Origin: Curtobacterium sp. MCBA15_001
Lineage (GTDB): Bacteria; Actinomycetota; Actinomycetes; Actinomycetales; Microbacteriaceae
Length of the DNA: 53,178 bases
Assembly: GCF_001864835.1 (NCBI RefSeq)
Contig: NZ_MJGI01000021.1
Span: forward strand, 88,453 to 141,630
Direction of reading: 5' to 3'
Position 1 is the first letter of the stretch; every line of letters begins with the position of its first letter. This document shows positions 26,766 through 35,604 of this stretch, piece by piece. Under the pieces are notes generated by a model, which worked only from the letters and a program-made list of their open reading frames with translations, made no database searches and was not told the origin of the DNA. The translations under genes and the position numbers were made by a program.

Positions 26766-26787
26766 TCGCCGGGCGGGCGCCAGGAGG

Positions 26788-27444
26788 TCAGTGGACGCGG
26801 TCGGCGGCGGTCGTCGCGTCGATCGTTCGGTCCGCGGGGGTCGTCGCGTCGTCCGTGCGGTCCGCCCGCTCGGCTGCGCGGTGGGCTCGGTGCTGTTCCT
26901 GCGCGGCGCTCACGAGGGCGAGCGCGATGGTCGCGGTGATGACGGGGACGCTGGCGGTCATCGGTGCGGCGGGCTCCGGTGCGGCGGGTTCTGTCCGGGC
27001 GGGTAGCGTCCGGGCGAGTTCCGTCTGGGCGGGTTCCGCGTCGGTCTGGAGGCGCGGGGTGGCGTCCGCCAAGTCGGTCGCGGGCTCGGCTGCTGCCTCG
27101 TGCTGGTGGACCGCCGGGCCGATCACCGGCAGGACAGCGGTGGTCGCCAGGGGCTCGGCGTGGAGTTCCGGTGTCGCGCGGAGTCCGGTCCGACGCGCGG
27201 CACGTCGGGCCCGCGCCATCCGGACCAGCACGACCACCGCGACGATCGCCCAGATGCCGTTCACGATGGTCGACGGGACGGCATGATGCGCTGCGACGTT
27301 GATCGCCACGGACACCCCGCCGACGAGGTTGAACAGTTGGTACACGGGACCGTTCGGGAGCTTGCCCGTCGAGAACAAAATGTAACCTGCAAGGACGGTT
27401 ACGGCTCCGAACCAGCCGAGGAACTCCACGATTCCAGACAACAC
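26788..27444 (-). CDS. CBU_0592-type small membrane protein with long Ala/Thr/Glu-rich tail
   Basis: Residues 1-80 match the uncharacterised CBU_0592-like membrane domain: EFLGWFGAVTVLAGYILFST, KLPNGPVYQLFNLVGGVSVAINV and VNGIWAIVAVVVLVRMARARR, with three membrane segments. Residues ~85-218 are low-complexity and mostly Ala, Thr, Pro, Glu and Asp, with one hydrophobic stretch (ITATIALALVSAA) near 167-180. The start is GTG 27444 with GGAG 7-9 nt upstream. The tail may be lineage-specific. Function unknown. Confidence 0.78.
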   Translation of the reverse strand: MLSGIVEFLGWFGAVTVLAGYILFSTGKLPNGPVYQLFNLVGGVSVAINVAAHHAVPSTIVNGIWAIVAVVVLVRMARARRAARRTGLRATPELHAEPLATTAVLPVIGPAVHQHEAAAEPATDLADATPRLQTDAEPAQTELARTLPARTEPAAPEPAAPMTASVPVITATIALALVSAAQEQHRAHRAAERADRTDDATTPADRTIDATTAADRVH

Positions 27445-27530
27445 GCGCGACTCCGGGCACGACGAGGAGCAACCGGTTCGAGCCGGTCGTCCGAGGGGTG
27501 AGGTGAGCCACGGGATGCGGCATCAGGAGC

Positions 27531-27560
27531 ATCGTAGGCACACCGACAGGCGTTGCGGAA
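27531..27560 (-). promoter_or_regulatory. Possible promoter of the CBU_0592-type gene
   Basis: -10 TACGAT (27531-27536) on the minus strand with TTCCGC (27555-27560) 18 nt upstream. The -10 is good and the -35 is poor. Confidence 0.35.
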
Positions 27561-27562
27561 GT

Positions 27563-27602
27563 GTCCACGGCGTGGTGTGGACGGCCCCAGTTGGTGGGGG
27601 CC
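27563..27602 (-). terminator. Tandem hairpins after pilO (end of the pilus operon)
   Basis: Two adjacent stem-loops lie 16 nt after the pilO stop: GGCCCC/GGGGCC (27583-27602, 8-nt loop) and GTCCAC/GTGGAC (27563-27582, 8-nt loop). They fit a terminator for the long pilA-to-pilO transcript. Confidence 0.6.
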
Positions 27603-27618
27603 CTGTGGAGGAGTGTGG

Positions 27619-28356
27619 TCAGCCTGCGGCGGGGGTTGCGGAAGGCGTGGCAGTGGTCTGCGACTGATGTGCTGTCTTCGCGTCTGCGAGCACGTAGACG
27701 TAGCCGCTCAGCGACCACGACATCGACGAGGTCGTCGCTCCCTCGACTGCGTCGTTCTGCTGCGCCTTGAGGTCGTTCACCAGGAACAACCGCGGACCGT
27801 TCTGCATCCCTCGGGCGAAGGCGAGCGCCTCCGAGAAGTCACCCACCACGTCGATGCTCACCGCGATGGTGGAGAAGTTTGCCGACGTGATCTTCGAGTC
27901 GGTCTTCGGGGTCGGAGCGACAGGGGTCGTGGGGGACGGCGCCGCGGTCGGTGCAGGGGTGGCTCCCGCAGCAGGGGTTGCCGCAACAGCGGGCTCGGAC
28001 ACCTCCGGCGGTGCATAGGCGACCGCATCGGCGACGGTCACGCCACTGACCGTGACACGACTCGTCGTCCCGACCTGGTCGATCTCCTTGTAGAACGACG
28101 CGATGTCCGCGGTCGAGGGCACCGATGCCTGGAGCGCCGACAGCTGCTGCTTCATGGGCTCGAGCTTCTGCGCCTGGGCCCGGAGGCGAGCGAGCTCTGC
28201 CTGGTACGTGCGGTTCGTCGCGTCGATCTGGCTCCGCTGCTCCCGGTTGGCCGACGCCTGAGCGAGCTGTGGTTGTACGCCGAGCAGGGCACCCCCGAGA
28301 ACGACGAGGAGTCCCACCGCGAGAGCGATGACCAGCTGGAGACGGTTCTTGCTCAT
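27619..28356 (-). CDS. pilO: Type IV pilus inner-membrane component PilO-like
   Basis: PilO pairs with PilN in the alignment complex that links the cytoplasmic ATPase machinery to the pilus. The 245-aa product has a short cytoplasmic end, one membrane segment (about 7-27), a coiled coil (about 35-80), then a ferredoxin-like domain with FYKEIDQVGTTSRVTVSGV and a C-terminal ISIDVVGDFSEALAFARGMQNGPRLFLV strand-helix motif typical of PilO. An Ala/Pro/Thr insertion (about 120-152) splits that domain. The start is ATG 28356, overlapping the pilN stop by 4 nt. The assignment rests on domain layout and synteny. Confidence 0.85.
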   Translation of the reverse strand: MSKNRLQLVIALAVGLLVVLGGALLGVQPQLAQASANREQRSQIDATNRTYQAELARLRAQAQKLEPMKQQLSALQASVPSTADIASFYKEIDQVGTTSRVTVSGVTVADAVAYAPPEVSEPAVAATPAAGATPAPTAAPSPTTPVAPTPKTDSKITSANFSTIAVSIDVVGDFSEALAFARGMQNGPRLFLVNDLKAQQNDAVEGATTSSMSWSLSGYVYVLADAKTAHQSQTTATPSATPAAG

Positions 28357-29132
28357 CGTGCGTCCTCCGCGTACCTGCCGTCGAACGCCCGCGCGTCGAT
28401 GTGCACGGTCATGTTCACCGTGTAGTGCCCGGAGGTCTCGTCCAACGTCACCGCGGTGACGTTTGCGTCGACGAAGCCGGGGAGTTCCCGTGCGCTCTCG
28501 AGCCATTCGGGGACCGAAGGCAGCGTCGGGCTGTCCGCCTCGAACGCCAGGGTCGCGGATCGAGCCCCTTCGAGGGCGCCTGTGCTCTGTGGGAAGGAGG
28601 TCAGCGGCGATGCCGAGTCGACGTCGATACCAGAGATGATCACACCCGCGGGGAGTGATGCCTGCACCGCCTGGAGGTAGTCGCTCCAGTCGATCTCCGT
28701 CGATCCGCCCACCCGTTGAGCGGCCTCCACCAGGTCGGAGCGGCTCTCGACGTCCCGCACCTCCGAGAACTGCCCCTGCTGCTGCAGGAGCGCCGTGCTC
28801 TGTGCCTGCGCGACGCGCAGCTGTTGCTCGGAGGTCATGCTCGTGAGGGTCGCAGCGGTCACGCCGAGGACCGTCACCGCGCCGATCACGATGACGCCGA
28901 GCCAAGCGCGACGCGTGACGGTCCGCTGACGACGGTCGACCAGTACCTCGGTCGGCAGCAGGTCGACGCGCGGGACACCGCCGACGACGAGAGGTCGAGC
29001 AGCGCCGCGGCCCTGCTGCTTCATCCGCTTGTCGTGCTCCTCCGCGACACGAGCGGCGGGGGTGCGCTCGGACCCCTGACGCGGACGGCGTCCCTTGGGG
29101 ACGCGACCAGGCTTCTCGAGGATCTCGGTCAT
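28353..29132 (-). CDS. pilN: Type IV pilus inner-membrane component PilN-like
   Basis: PilN binds PilM on the cytoplasmic side and PilO outside. The 259-aa product has a basic N-terminus, the PilN-like segment RVDLLPTEVLVDRRQRTVTRRAW (the counterpart of the INLLP motif that docks on PilM), one membrane segment (about 78-98), a coiled coil, and an extracytoplasmic ferredoxin-like domain. The start is ATG 29132 (MTEILEKPG), because it overlaps the pilM stop as ATGA; frame to 29162 adds only basic residues. Confidence 0.88.
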   Translation of the reverse strand: MTEILEKPGRVPKGRRPRQGSERTPAARVAEEHDKRMKQQGRGAARPLVVGGVPRVDLLPTEVLVDRRQRTVTRRAWLGVIVIGAVTVLGVTAATLTSMTSEQQLRVAQAQSTALLQQQGQFSEVRDVESRSDLVEAAQRVGGSTEIDWSDYLQAVQASLPAGVIISGIDVDSASPLTSFPQSTGALEGARSATLAFEADSPTLPSVPEWLESARELPGFVDANVTAVTLDETSGHYTVNMTVHIDARAFDGRYAEDAR

Positions 29133-30184
29133 GCTGCTCGACCTCCTGCGGCGAGACTCCATGCGACGGCCATGTCTGGCACGCGGTCCGCGAGGCTGGC
29201 CGCGTCGAGCGACCGCGCGAACTGTGCCTCGGCGAACGCGTCCCCGTTCGTCACCACCGTGCCGCTCGAACTGCCGAGCGCCTCACGGAAGCCGGGGAGG
29301 CTCCGTGCCCCGCCGGCGAGCAGGACCTGCGTGACCGGTTGTCCGGATCCCTTCGTGTTGACGAAGTAGTTCAACGTGTTCCGCACGCTCGAGATCAGTT
29401 CGTGCCCCACTTCGCGGATCACGGCTGCGGCACGCATGTCGTCCGGCGTCCGCGCCCGGTCCCCCATGCCGATGTACCGCTTGACGAGCTCTGCCTGTTC
29501 GAGCGGTACTTCGAGTCGGTTCGCGATCTGCATCGTCAGGTCGTCGCCACCGGTCGGGATGATGCGGACGAAGTGCGGCACACCGTCGACGGTGACGACG
29601 ACGGTGGTCGTGTTCGCACCGAGCTCGATCAAGGCGATGCATCCGCGCGATCGAGTCGATGGGACGAAGACCCGGCTCAGGGCGAACGGGATGAGGTCGA
29701 CGCCGACGGGGTTCAGGCCGGCGAGCTGGACCGCGCGCACGTTGGCGAGGACTGCGTCCTTGATGGCAGCCACCAGGAGTCCGTGGACAACGGGACCGCC
29801 GTCGCCGTCGCCCTCGGCGATCGGGTAGAAGTCCAGGATCGCGTCGCCGACCGGGACCGGGAGCAGGTCCTGCACCTGGAACGGCAACGACTCGCGGATC
29901 TGCGCGATGGGGGCCTTGGGGACGGTGAGGTCCCGCGAGAGGACCCGCTGGTTGCCGACCCCGAGCGCCACGTTCTTCGACCGGAACCGTCCGAGCGCCC
30001 ACAGCTGCTTGAGTGCGCCCGCGACCGTGTTCGGCTCGAGGACCTCGCCGCGGCTCGTCGCCCCCGCTGGCACCGCGACCTCGGCGAGTCGGACGATGGA
30101 GGTGACGCCCCGCGGGCCGTGGGCGACCTCGACCGCGCGGATCGAGGCGCTGCCGATGTCGATGCCGACGACGTTGCGCGTCAT
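29129..30184 (-). CDS. pilM: Type IV pilus actin-like protein PilM
   Basis: PilM is a cytoplasmic actin-fold ATPase that recruits PilN. The 351-aa product starts RNVVGIDIGSASIRAVEVA (phosphate-1 loop) and has NVALGVGNQRVLSRDLTVPK, the ESLPFQVQDLLP segment, the phosphate-2 loop ALIELGANTTTVVV, EVGHELISSVRNTLNYFV and the adenosine motif [13 protein letters not shown]. Length is typical. It follows pilD by 24 nt and overlaps pilN by 4 nt. Confidence 0.95.
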   Translation of the reverse strand: MTRNVVGIDIGSASIRAVEVAHGPRGVTSIVRLAEVAVPAGATSRGEVLEPNTVAGALKQLWALGRFRSKNVALGVGNQRVLSRDLTVPKAPIAQIRESLPFQVQDLLPVPVGDAILDFYPIAEGDGDGGPVVHGLLVAAIKDAVLANVRAVQLAGLNPVGVDLIPFALSRVFVPSTRSRGCIALIELGANTTTVVVTVDGVPHFVRIIPTGGDDLTMQIANRLEVPLEQAELVKRYIGMGDRARTPDDMRAAAVIREVGHELISSVRNTLNYFVNTKGSGQPVTQVLLAGGARSLPGFREALGSSSGTVVTNGDAFAEAQFARSLDAASLADRVPDMAVAWSLAAGGRAA

Positions 30185-30208
30185 GTGCTCGCCTTTCTCG
30201 CGGAGTGG

Positions 30209-31042
30209 TCAGGAGAGGCCGAGGAGGCCCAGGTAGGCGGACCAGATCTGGTCGCCAGCGCAGATGCCGAGCCACGCTCCTGCGAGCATCCACGGCCCGA
30301 AGGGGATGCCCCCGCCGCGCTTCACGCGCCTCGTCACGAGGAGCACGATCGAGAACGTAGCGCCGAGGGCGAACCCGCCGAAAGCTCCCACTGCGAGGGG
30401 TCCCCATCCGAGGTACGCCAGGACCAGTCCGAGCACACCTGCGAGTTTCACGTCGCCCATGCCCATGCCTCCTGGCACGGCGAGGGCGAGAGTCAGGTAC
30501 CCGACCGCGAGGATCGCCATGCCGGCGATTCCACGGACGAGCGCGCCCCAGTCCCCACTCGCGGCTGAGGCGCCGGTGAGCAGTGCACCGAGGACCAGGT
30601 ACGCGGGCAGGACGATCCGGTCCGGCAGCCGATGCGTGTCGATGTCGATGAGCGCGAGCGCGACGGTGACTGCCAACAGGTAGAGCATCGCCACGAGCGT
30701 GATGGACGCGGTCACGCTCGAGGTTCCCGCGCTCCGACCGATGACGAGTCCGGCGGCAACCGCGAAGAGCACGGCCGTCGCGGCTTCCACCAAGGGGTAC
30801 CGCGCGGAGATGCGGCTGCCGCAGTCCCGGCACGCTGCCCGGAGCACCAGCCAGGACACCACCGGGATGTTGTCCCGCCCTCGGATTCCGTGCCCGCACG
30901 CCGGGCATGCGCTCGGGGGGCTGACGACGGACAGCCCAGCAGGGACACGGTGGACGACCACGTTGAGGAACGAGCCGATGAGGAGTCCGAGGGTGCCCGC
31001 GATCGCGACGAGCGGGACGGCGAGCTGCTGGAGGACGTTCAC
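30209..31042 (-). CDS. pilD: Type IV prepilin peptidase / N-methyltransferase
   Basis: It cleaves class III leader peptides of the pilins and methylates the new N-terminus. The 277-aa membrane protein has the N-terminal methyltransferase-type domain with the Cys tetrad (CPACG...CRDCG, residues 46-74), and the aspartyl protease pair: D133/D135 in LIDIDTHRLPD and D197 in GMGMGDVKL. Eight or so membrane segments follow. The start is GTG 31042, overlapping the stop of the pilX-like gene (GTGA). It serves the pilins encoded directly upstream. Confidence 0.95.
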   Translation of the reverse strand: MNVLQQLAVPLVAIAGTLGLLIGSFLNVVVHRVPAGLSVVSPPSACPACGHGIRGRDNIPVVSWLVLRAACRDCGSRISARYPLVEAATAVLFAVAAGLVIGRSAGTSSVTASITLVAMLYLLAVTVALALIDIDTHRLPDRIVLPAYLVLGALLTGASAASGDWGALVRGIAGMAILAVGYLTLALAVPGGMGMGDVKLAGVLGLVLAYLGWGPLAVGAFGGFALGATFSIVLLVTRRVKRGGGIPFGPWMLAGAWLGICAGDQIWSAYLGLLGLS

Positions 31043-32829
31043 ACGCAGACTCCTGCCTTCTTGGCGCAATCGCCCGAGACCGAGTACGCCGGCGACACCT
31101 CGCCGATGGTCGTCACGCCGTAGGTGGTGGTCACGGGGTTGAGGAAGCTGGGCGGGGCAGTGTGCTTGAGCCGGGCGTCGTAGCTGTACGCCTTCCGGTA
31201 CCCGTTCACGCCGGACCGGACCACCCCACGGAACTTCTGCGCGATTGCACCGTAGATGGTCAACGTCCCTCGGTCGCCGCCGTAGGCGTTGTTCTGGACC
31301 TGGAAGGTGTGCGCCGCGGAGATGATCGCGGCGTCGATCTCCCGGTCCCGGTCGCCCAGCATCGACGACGTCGAGCACGAGGTCCGTGAACACGTCTGCG
31401 CGATGGGGTTCCACACCATGACGGCGTTGGTCGCGGTGAGCCCGAGCATGTCCGACCCGCGATCGAGGTAGGTGAGATCGCCGGTGACGTAGAGGTAGTT
31501 CTCGGCAGCGACGGTGACCTGCCCGTCGAGGACACCGTGCACGAACGCGTCGCCGGACCGTGACCCGTAGCTGCACGGACTCGAACTCAGCTGCGTCTCC
31601 CCAGAGCGCGGGTACCCGACACCGTTGTCCACGTTGCAGGTGTCGCGGAGCGTCGTGGTGAAGGTGGCGTTCGCATCACCGGAGAGCGGGACGTTCTGGA
31701 CGTAGACGAGGTTGTTGGCAGGCACCGCGACGGTGGCCCCCGAAGCGGATCCGAGCTGCCCCGGACCCGTCCCCACCGCGCCGCATGCGGCTGGCGTCCG
31801 TCCCTGGGTCGGATCGGTCGCGTCGGTCTGGGTCTTGATGGTGCGCGGCGAGCGCACCGTCATGGTCCCGTCGGCGTTGAAGGTGATGTCGGTCGGTCCG
31901 GTGTACAAGCAGCCCGGTTGCCGGGTCGTCGCCGTGCCGGTGTTGTACTGCGTCGCCGCCTTCTGCTGCGCGTTCGTGGAGGGCATGCCGATCGTCGAGG
32001 TGAAGGCGGGCTGCGAGACACCGGCCGGGAAGACCTGACCGCCGCACGATGCTCCGGTCGAGTTCACCTTGCTGTACCGGAGGCCGGTCGTCGTCGGGTT
32101 CGAGGTCGTGATCGGCTTCGTGAAGGTCGCCTGGCAGATGCGCATGGTGTCGTTCGAGTGCGCTGGTCCATCGATCGTGTCGCCGCCGTCGAACGCGATC
32201 TCGCCACAGAGGTTGCTCCTCGTCGACGTCGGGCGTCCCTCCCATGCGTGCTTGACGCAGGTCGTGGTGTCGACGTTCGTGAGCACCGGGTCTTGGATCT
32301 CGTAGTCCGTGAAGTACAGGAAGTCGATGAACCCCTGCTGGCGGATGCTCGCGACGACTGAACGGACGGCGGACCCGACCTTCCCGGTGGCGCGGACACG
32401 GACGACGCCGGTGTCGTAGTACTTGGAGGAGTCGACCTCGTAGCGGTACCGCGATCGCCCGTCCCCTCCCGGGACCGAAGCCCATGAGCCTGATGCACCG
32501 GTTCCGAACGCGTCGTTCGCGGATCCACCGCTCGGGAGGGTCAGCCCAGGGCTGGTGGAGGAGAACGGTGCTGCGGGGTTGCCGTACTGGGTGTAGCCGG
32601 TGTCGTTCGACAGCCGCGCCTCGTAGTCCTCGACGCCTGCGTACGCCGCGCTCAGAGCCGCGTTCCAGTCGGCGTCCGATGAGGACTTCTTGATCCCACC
32701 CACTGCGATCGTGGTCGCCGTCGCGATCATGAACACCACGACGGTGCCGAAGATGATGGCGATCGCGAGCGCCATGCCCCGGTCGTCGCGGAGTGCATCG
32801 AGATGGAGGAGACGTCGCAGTCGGATCAT
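31039..32829 (-). CDS. Large PilX-like minor pilus protein, Cys-rich ectodomain
   Basis: The 596-aa protein starts with a short basic leader ending RDDRG, then MALAIAIIFGTVVVFMIATATTIAVGG, a hydrophobic N-terminal helix as in PilX-type minor pilins but without the Glu5 of class III signals. The rest (about 50-596) is extracytoplasmic and contains 11 or more cysteines spread through Thr/Ser/Gly-rich sequence. Its position between minor pilins and pilD suggests a tip or surface-exposed pilus protein, for example an adhesin. No closer family was recognised. It overlaps both neighbours by 4 nt. Confidence 0.8.
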   Translation of the reverse strand: MIRLRRLLHLDALRDDRGMALAIAIIFGTVVVFMIATATTIAVGGIKKSSSDADWNAALSAAYAGVEDYEARLSNDTGYTQYGNPAAPFSSTSPGLTLPSGGSANDAFGTGASGSWASVPGGDGRSRYRYEVDSSKYYDTGVVRVRATGKVGSAVRSVVASIRQQGFIDFLYFTDYEIQDPVLTNVDTTTCVKHAWEGRPTSTRSNLCGEIAFDGGDTIDGPAHSNDTMRICQATFTKPITTSNPTTTGLRYSKVNSTGASCGGQVFPAGVSQPAFTSTIGMPSTNAQQKAATQYNTGTATTRQPGCLYTGPTDITFNADGTMTVRSPRTIKTQTDATDPTQGRTPAACGAVGTGPGQLGSASGATVAVPANNLVYVQNVPLSGDANATFTTTLRDTCNVDNGVGYPRSGETQLSSSPCSYGSRSGDAFVHGVLDGQVTVAAENYLYVTGDLTYLDRGSDMLGLTATNAVMVWNPIAQTCSRTSCSTSSMLGDRDREIDAAIISAAHTFQVQNNAYGGDRGTLTIYGAIAQKFRGVVRSGVNGYRKAYSYDARLKHTAPPSFLNPVTTTYGVTTIGEVSPAYSVSGDCAKKAGVCV

Positions 32830-33521
32830 GTCGGGTCTCCGGTGGGTTCGAGCAGGTTCGGCAGGCCCACCGTGTTCTGCAGGGTGATGCCGTTCTTCAG
32901 GGCGCTCGACGTTGACGAGACGCGGATCGAGAGCTGCACGAACGCGACCTGCCCGGCCTGGTCACTCGTCAGGACCCCGGTGGCCGGGTCGGGCGTGACG
33001 GGGTTGCTGAGCTTGTCCAGGTACTGGAAGACCGGAGTGCCCGTCGAGGAGGGGACCTCGATCCCGCTCGCGATGGCCTGCGTCGTGCCGGCACCGGTGA
33101 AGGAGTAGTAGGTGTTGTCGGTGGTGCTGCCGATGACGATGTTCTCCGTGAGCACGCCGGCCGCCGACAGCGAGAAGCCGACGCGTTGCGGGACCGCGGA
33201 CCGGCCCGACGACACGAGGGTGGTCAGCGTCAGACTGTTCCGACCGGCGGACAAGAACGCAGGGTCGTCGTTCGCGCCGACCTTCGGGTTGTCCGCTGCG
33301 CCTCGGATCATCTTGACCATCTCGTTCATGGCCGTCGACGCCACGCGGCTGTTCGAGTCGCGCGCAGCAGCGAAGGTCGTCGCTCTGGTGATGGAGTAGA
33401 ACGTTCCGCCGACGATCGCGAGCAGCACGGCGAACAGGGAGACCGCGACAAGGAGCTCGACCAGCGTCATGCCGTCGTCGCGACGGACGCGAGCGAGCAG
33501 TCGGTCCCGCAGCGCGGTCAC
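32826..33521 (-). CDS. PilW-like minor prepilin
   Basis: The 231-aa product has a leader of 17 residues (TALRDRLLARVRRDDG) and a class III cleavage site G|MTLVELLVAVSLFAVLLAIV with Glu at +5, then a pilin helix and a beta-rich globular end. The large size and operon position fit a PilW/PilJ-like minor pilin. The start is GTG 33521, which overlaps the upstream stop in GTGA; a longer frame to 33728 is a shadow. Confidence 0.85.
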   Translation of the reverse strand: MTALRDRLLARVRRDDGMTLVELLVAVSLFAVLLAIVGGTFYSITRATTFAAARDSNSRVASTAMNEMVKMIRGAADNPKVGANDDPAFLSAGRNSLTLTTLVSSGRSAVPQRVGFSLSAAGVLTENIVIGSTTDNTYYSFTGAGTTQAIASGIEVPSSTGTPVFQYLDKLSNPVTPDPATGVLTSDQAGQVAFVQLSIRVSSTSSALKNGITLQNTVGLPNLLEPTGDPT

Positions 33522-34921
33522 GGTGCGACCCTCGGGTCGAGGGTGACCGAACCGGAGTTCAGGATGACTCCGAGGATCCCCTTCGGCGTGCGGTTGACCG
33601 GGATGGACAGGGAAGACGCCTGGCTGGTGACCGACCAGGTCCCGTAGGGCAGCGCGAGCGTGACGTCGACCGTTCCGCTCGAACCGGTGGACGAACGTGA
33701 GAACGCCAGCGTCTGACCCAGACGGCATCCGGGGTCACCGGCGGCCGCAGCGGCGGTCCTGGCCGTGATGATCGTGTCGGACTTGTTGATCGTGATCGTC
33801 ACGAGTCCCATGGCGACGGTTCCGTTGAGCTGGTCCTTCGACACGGCAGGAGTCGGCGTCTTGCCGACCCGACCGTCTGCTGCGGTCGGCCACATCGCCG
33901 GGTCCGTGGACAGGCAGCTGTTCGTGTTCGTCGTCCCGTCCGCGTTGTTCGCGTTCGAGTCGTAAGGGCCCGGGTAGACCACGTACCCGGACGGGATCGG
34001 GCTGAGGTACTGCGTCGTCGGCGTGCCGACTGCCCTGTAGGTCCCGTAGGTGCTGACGAACGACGTGGTCAGGTTCGTCGGCAACATGGGCGCATTGCCG
34101 TTACTGCCGTAGCTCATCGCCACCGGGATCGCCGGGTCGTAGTTGAAGGCGGCGCCGCTCGACTGGCCGGCTCGGACGACCACGGTCTTGGTCGGGGCCG
34201 CTGACTGGTCCTGGTCGCGGAACTGTGCCCCACCAGGGGCCGCGAGCGTCACGACGTAGGTACCGGGGACCACCTTGATCGCCACGGTGCATCCGTCGCT
34301 GTTCGTGAGGGCCGGTGCCGTGGAGAGGGGGGTCGCCGTGTTGTTGGCGACGGATGAGCTCGAGGCGGGTGCGATGGAAGCGGTGATGCCAGCCACGCCA
34401 CCAGAGCCGGTGATCGACTGCACCTGCACGAGGATGGTCCCGCGGGTCGGGTCGTTGATCTTGGTCGACGGCGAGAAGACGGTCTCCTGGACGACAGGCG
34501 CTGCAGACCCCATGCCTGGCCAGGTGACCTTCACGTGCACGTTGAGGAAGAGGAGCTGCGCGGTGCCCCCGGTTGCGGACGCGGAGCACCGGTTCGTCGT
34601 GCCGTCCGTGTACTGCCAGTCCAGCGTCCGCCGGACCGTGTACGTCCGGCCGTCCACCGTCGGGGTCGCCGTTGTGCCACCCATCCCGGTGATGTTGTTC
34701 TGCGCTTCGACGCGGGCCGTGTCGATCGCCCCGGCCGCGAGGTTCGTCGCCTCGGACCGCGCCGAGTTGTCCGAAGTGACTCGCATCACCGAAGCGATGC
34801 CCACGAGGGCCCCACCGATGATCATGCCGAACACCGTGATGGCCACGATCACCTCGACGAGGGTGAACCCGGACTCCTCGGAGACGAGGTGACGCCGAAC
34901 GGCGCGTGCTGCGCGGATCAT
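33518..34921 (-). CDS. PilV-like minor prepilin with large ectodomain
   Basis: The 467-aa product has an 18-residue leader and the class III signal SG|FTLVEVIVAITVFGMIIGGALV with Glu at +5, then the pilin helix. Its globular part is unusually big for a pilin: Ser/Thr/Gly-rich, with Ig-like stretches (TILVQVQSITGSGGVAGITA, CTVAIKVVPGTYVVTLAAPGG). It could present a binding surface at the pilus tip. It is the first of the minor pilins after pilA and overlaps the pilW-like gene by 4 nt. Confidence 0.86.
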   Translation of the reverse strand: MIRAARAVRRHLVSEESGFTLVEVIVAITVFGMIIGGALVGIASVMRVTSDNSARSEATNLAAGAIDTARVEAQNNITGMGGTTATPTVDGRTYTVRRTLDWQYTDGTTNRCSASATGGTAQLLFLNVHVKVTWPGMGSAAPVVQETVFSPSTKINDPTRGTILVQVQSITGSGGVAGITASIAPASSSSVANNTATPLSTAPALTNSDGCTVAIKVVPGTYVVTLAAPGGAQFRDQDQSAAPTKTVVVRAGQSSGAAFNYDPAIPVAMSYGSNGNAPMLPTNLTTSFVSTYGTYRAVGTPTTQYLSPIPSGYVVYPGPYDSNANNADGTTNTNSCLSTDPAMWPTAADGRVGKTPTPAVSKDQLNGTVAMGLVTITINKSDTIITARTAAAAAGDPGCRLGQTLAFSRSSTGSSGTVDVTLALPYGTWSVTSQASSLSIPVNRTPKGILGVILNSGSVTLDPRVAP

Positions 34922-34993
34922 GCGTCACCTCGTCTCAGGGGATGTGCCGAGCCAGACCGTGTGAACGGCGTGGCACGACGGTGGTTCGAAGGG

Positions 34994-35482
34994 TCAGCTT
35001 GCGACGAAGGCGCCTGCAGTCGAGCAGGTGCCGGACTTCGCGCCAGCCGTCTGCGTCGCGGCGAAGGTCTTGCCCGTCGAGCTCTTGCCCTGGACGCAGA
35101 AGGTGGTGTCGCCGCCCTTGACGTACTTGAGTTCGGACTCGGAGTCCGACCAGGTGACGCCGGCGTCCGACCAGGTCTGGCCGCCGGTCACGGCCGCGGC
35201 GGAGATGCCGGCGGAGGAAGAGATGGTGGCCGTCGCGGGCAGGGTGTTGCTGTTCTGCGTCGAGATGCTGACGACTGCGGTCTTGAAGTTCGCGACGTCG
35301 TTCTGCACGCCCGAGTCCTTGGCGTTGTTCTGGACGCCGAGGTACACCGGGATCGCGATCGCGGCGAGGATGCCGATGATGATGACCACCACGAGGAGTT
35401 CGATCAGGGTGAAGCCTTTGTCGTCGTTTGCGACGAGGCCGTTGCGGCGAGCGTTCAGCTTGCCCATGAGAGCCGAGTACAT
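34994..35482 (-). CDS. pilA: Major type IV pilin PilA
   Basis: This is the likely fibre subunit. From ATG 35482 the product is 162 aa: a leader ending NDDKG, then the class III motif G|FTLIELLVVVIIIGILAAIAIPVYLG, a textbook type IVa N-terminal helix with Glu5, followed by a ~120-residue Ser/Thr/Ala head with two Cys (FCVQGK and GTCSTAG) near the C-terminus that could form the D-region disulfide. I prefer ATG 35482 because GGAAGA lies just upstream; ATG 35494 (four residues longer) is also possible. It is separated from pilC by a terminator. Confidence 0.94.
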   Translation of the reverse strand: MYSALMGKLNARRNGLVANDDKGFTLIELLVVVIIIGILAAIAIPVYLGVQNNAKDSGVQNDVANFKTAVVSISTQNSNTLPATATISSSAGISAAAVTGGQTWSDAGVTWSDSESELKYVKGGDTTFCVQGKSSTGKTFAATQTAGAKSGTCSTAGAFVAS

Positions 35483-35541
35483 GTGCTCTTCCATTCTTTC
35501 GGGAATGTGACAGGAAATGGTTGGGGGCTGTGCTCTGCCGC

Positions 35542-35571
35542 CGTGGATCAGCGTATTGAAGGGCTTTTGAC
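35542..35571 (-). promoter_or_regulatory. Candidate promoter for pilA and minor pilins
   Basis: On the minus strand TACGCT (near 35554-35559) lies about 60-70 nt before pilA, with TTATGC 17 nt upstream. The -35 is poor, so confidence is low; a promoter is expected here because a terminator precedes pilA. Coordinates are approximate. Confidence 0.3.
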
Positions 35572-35604
35572 GGCATAATCCCGAGAACGGGGGTCAATGC
35601 GCAG

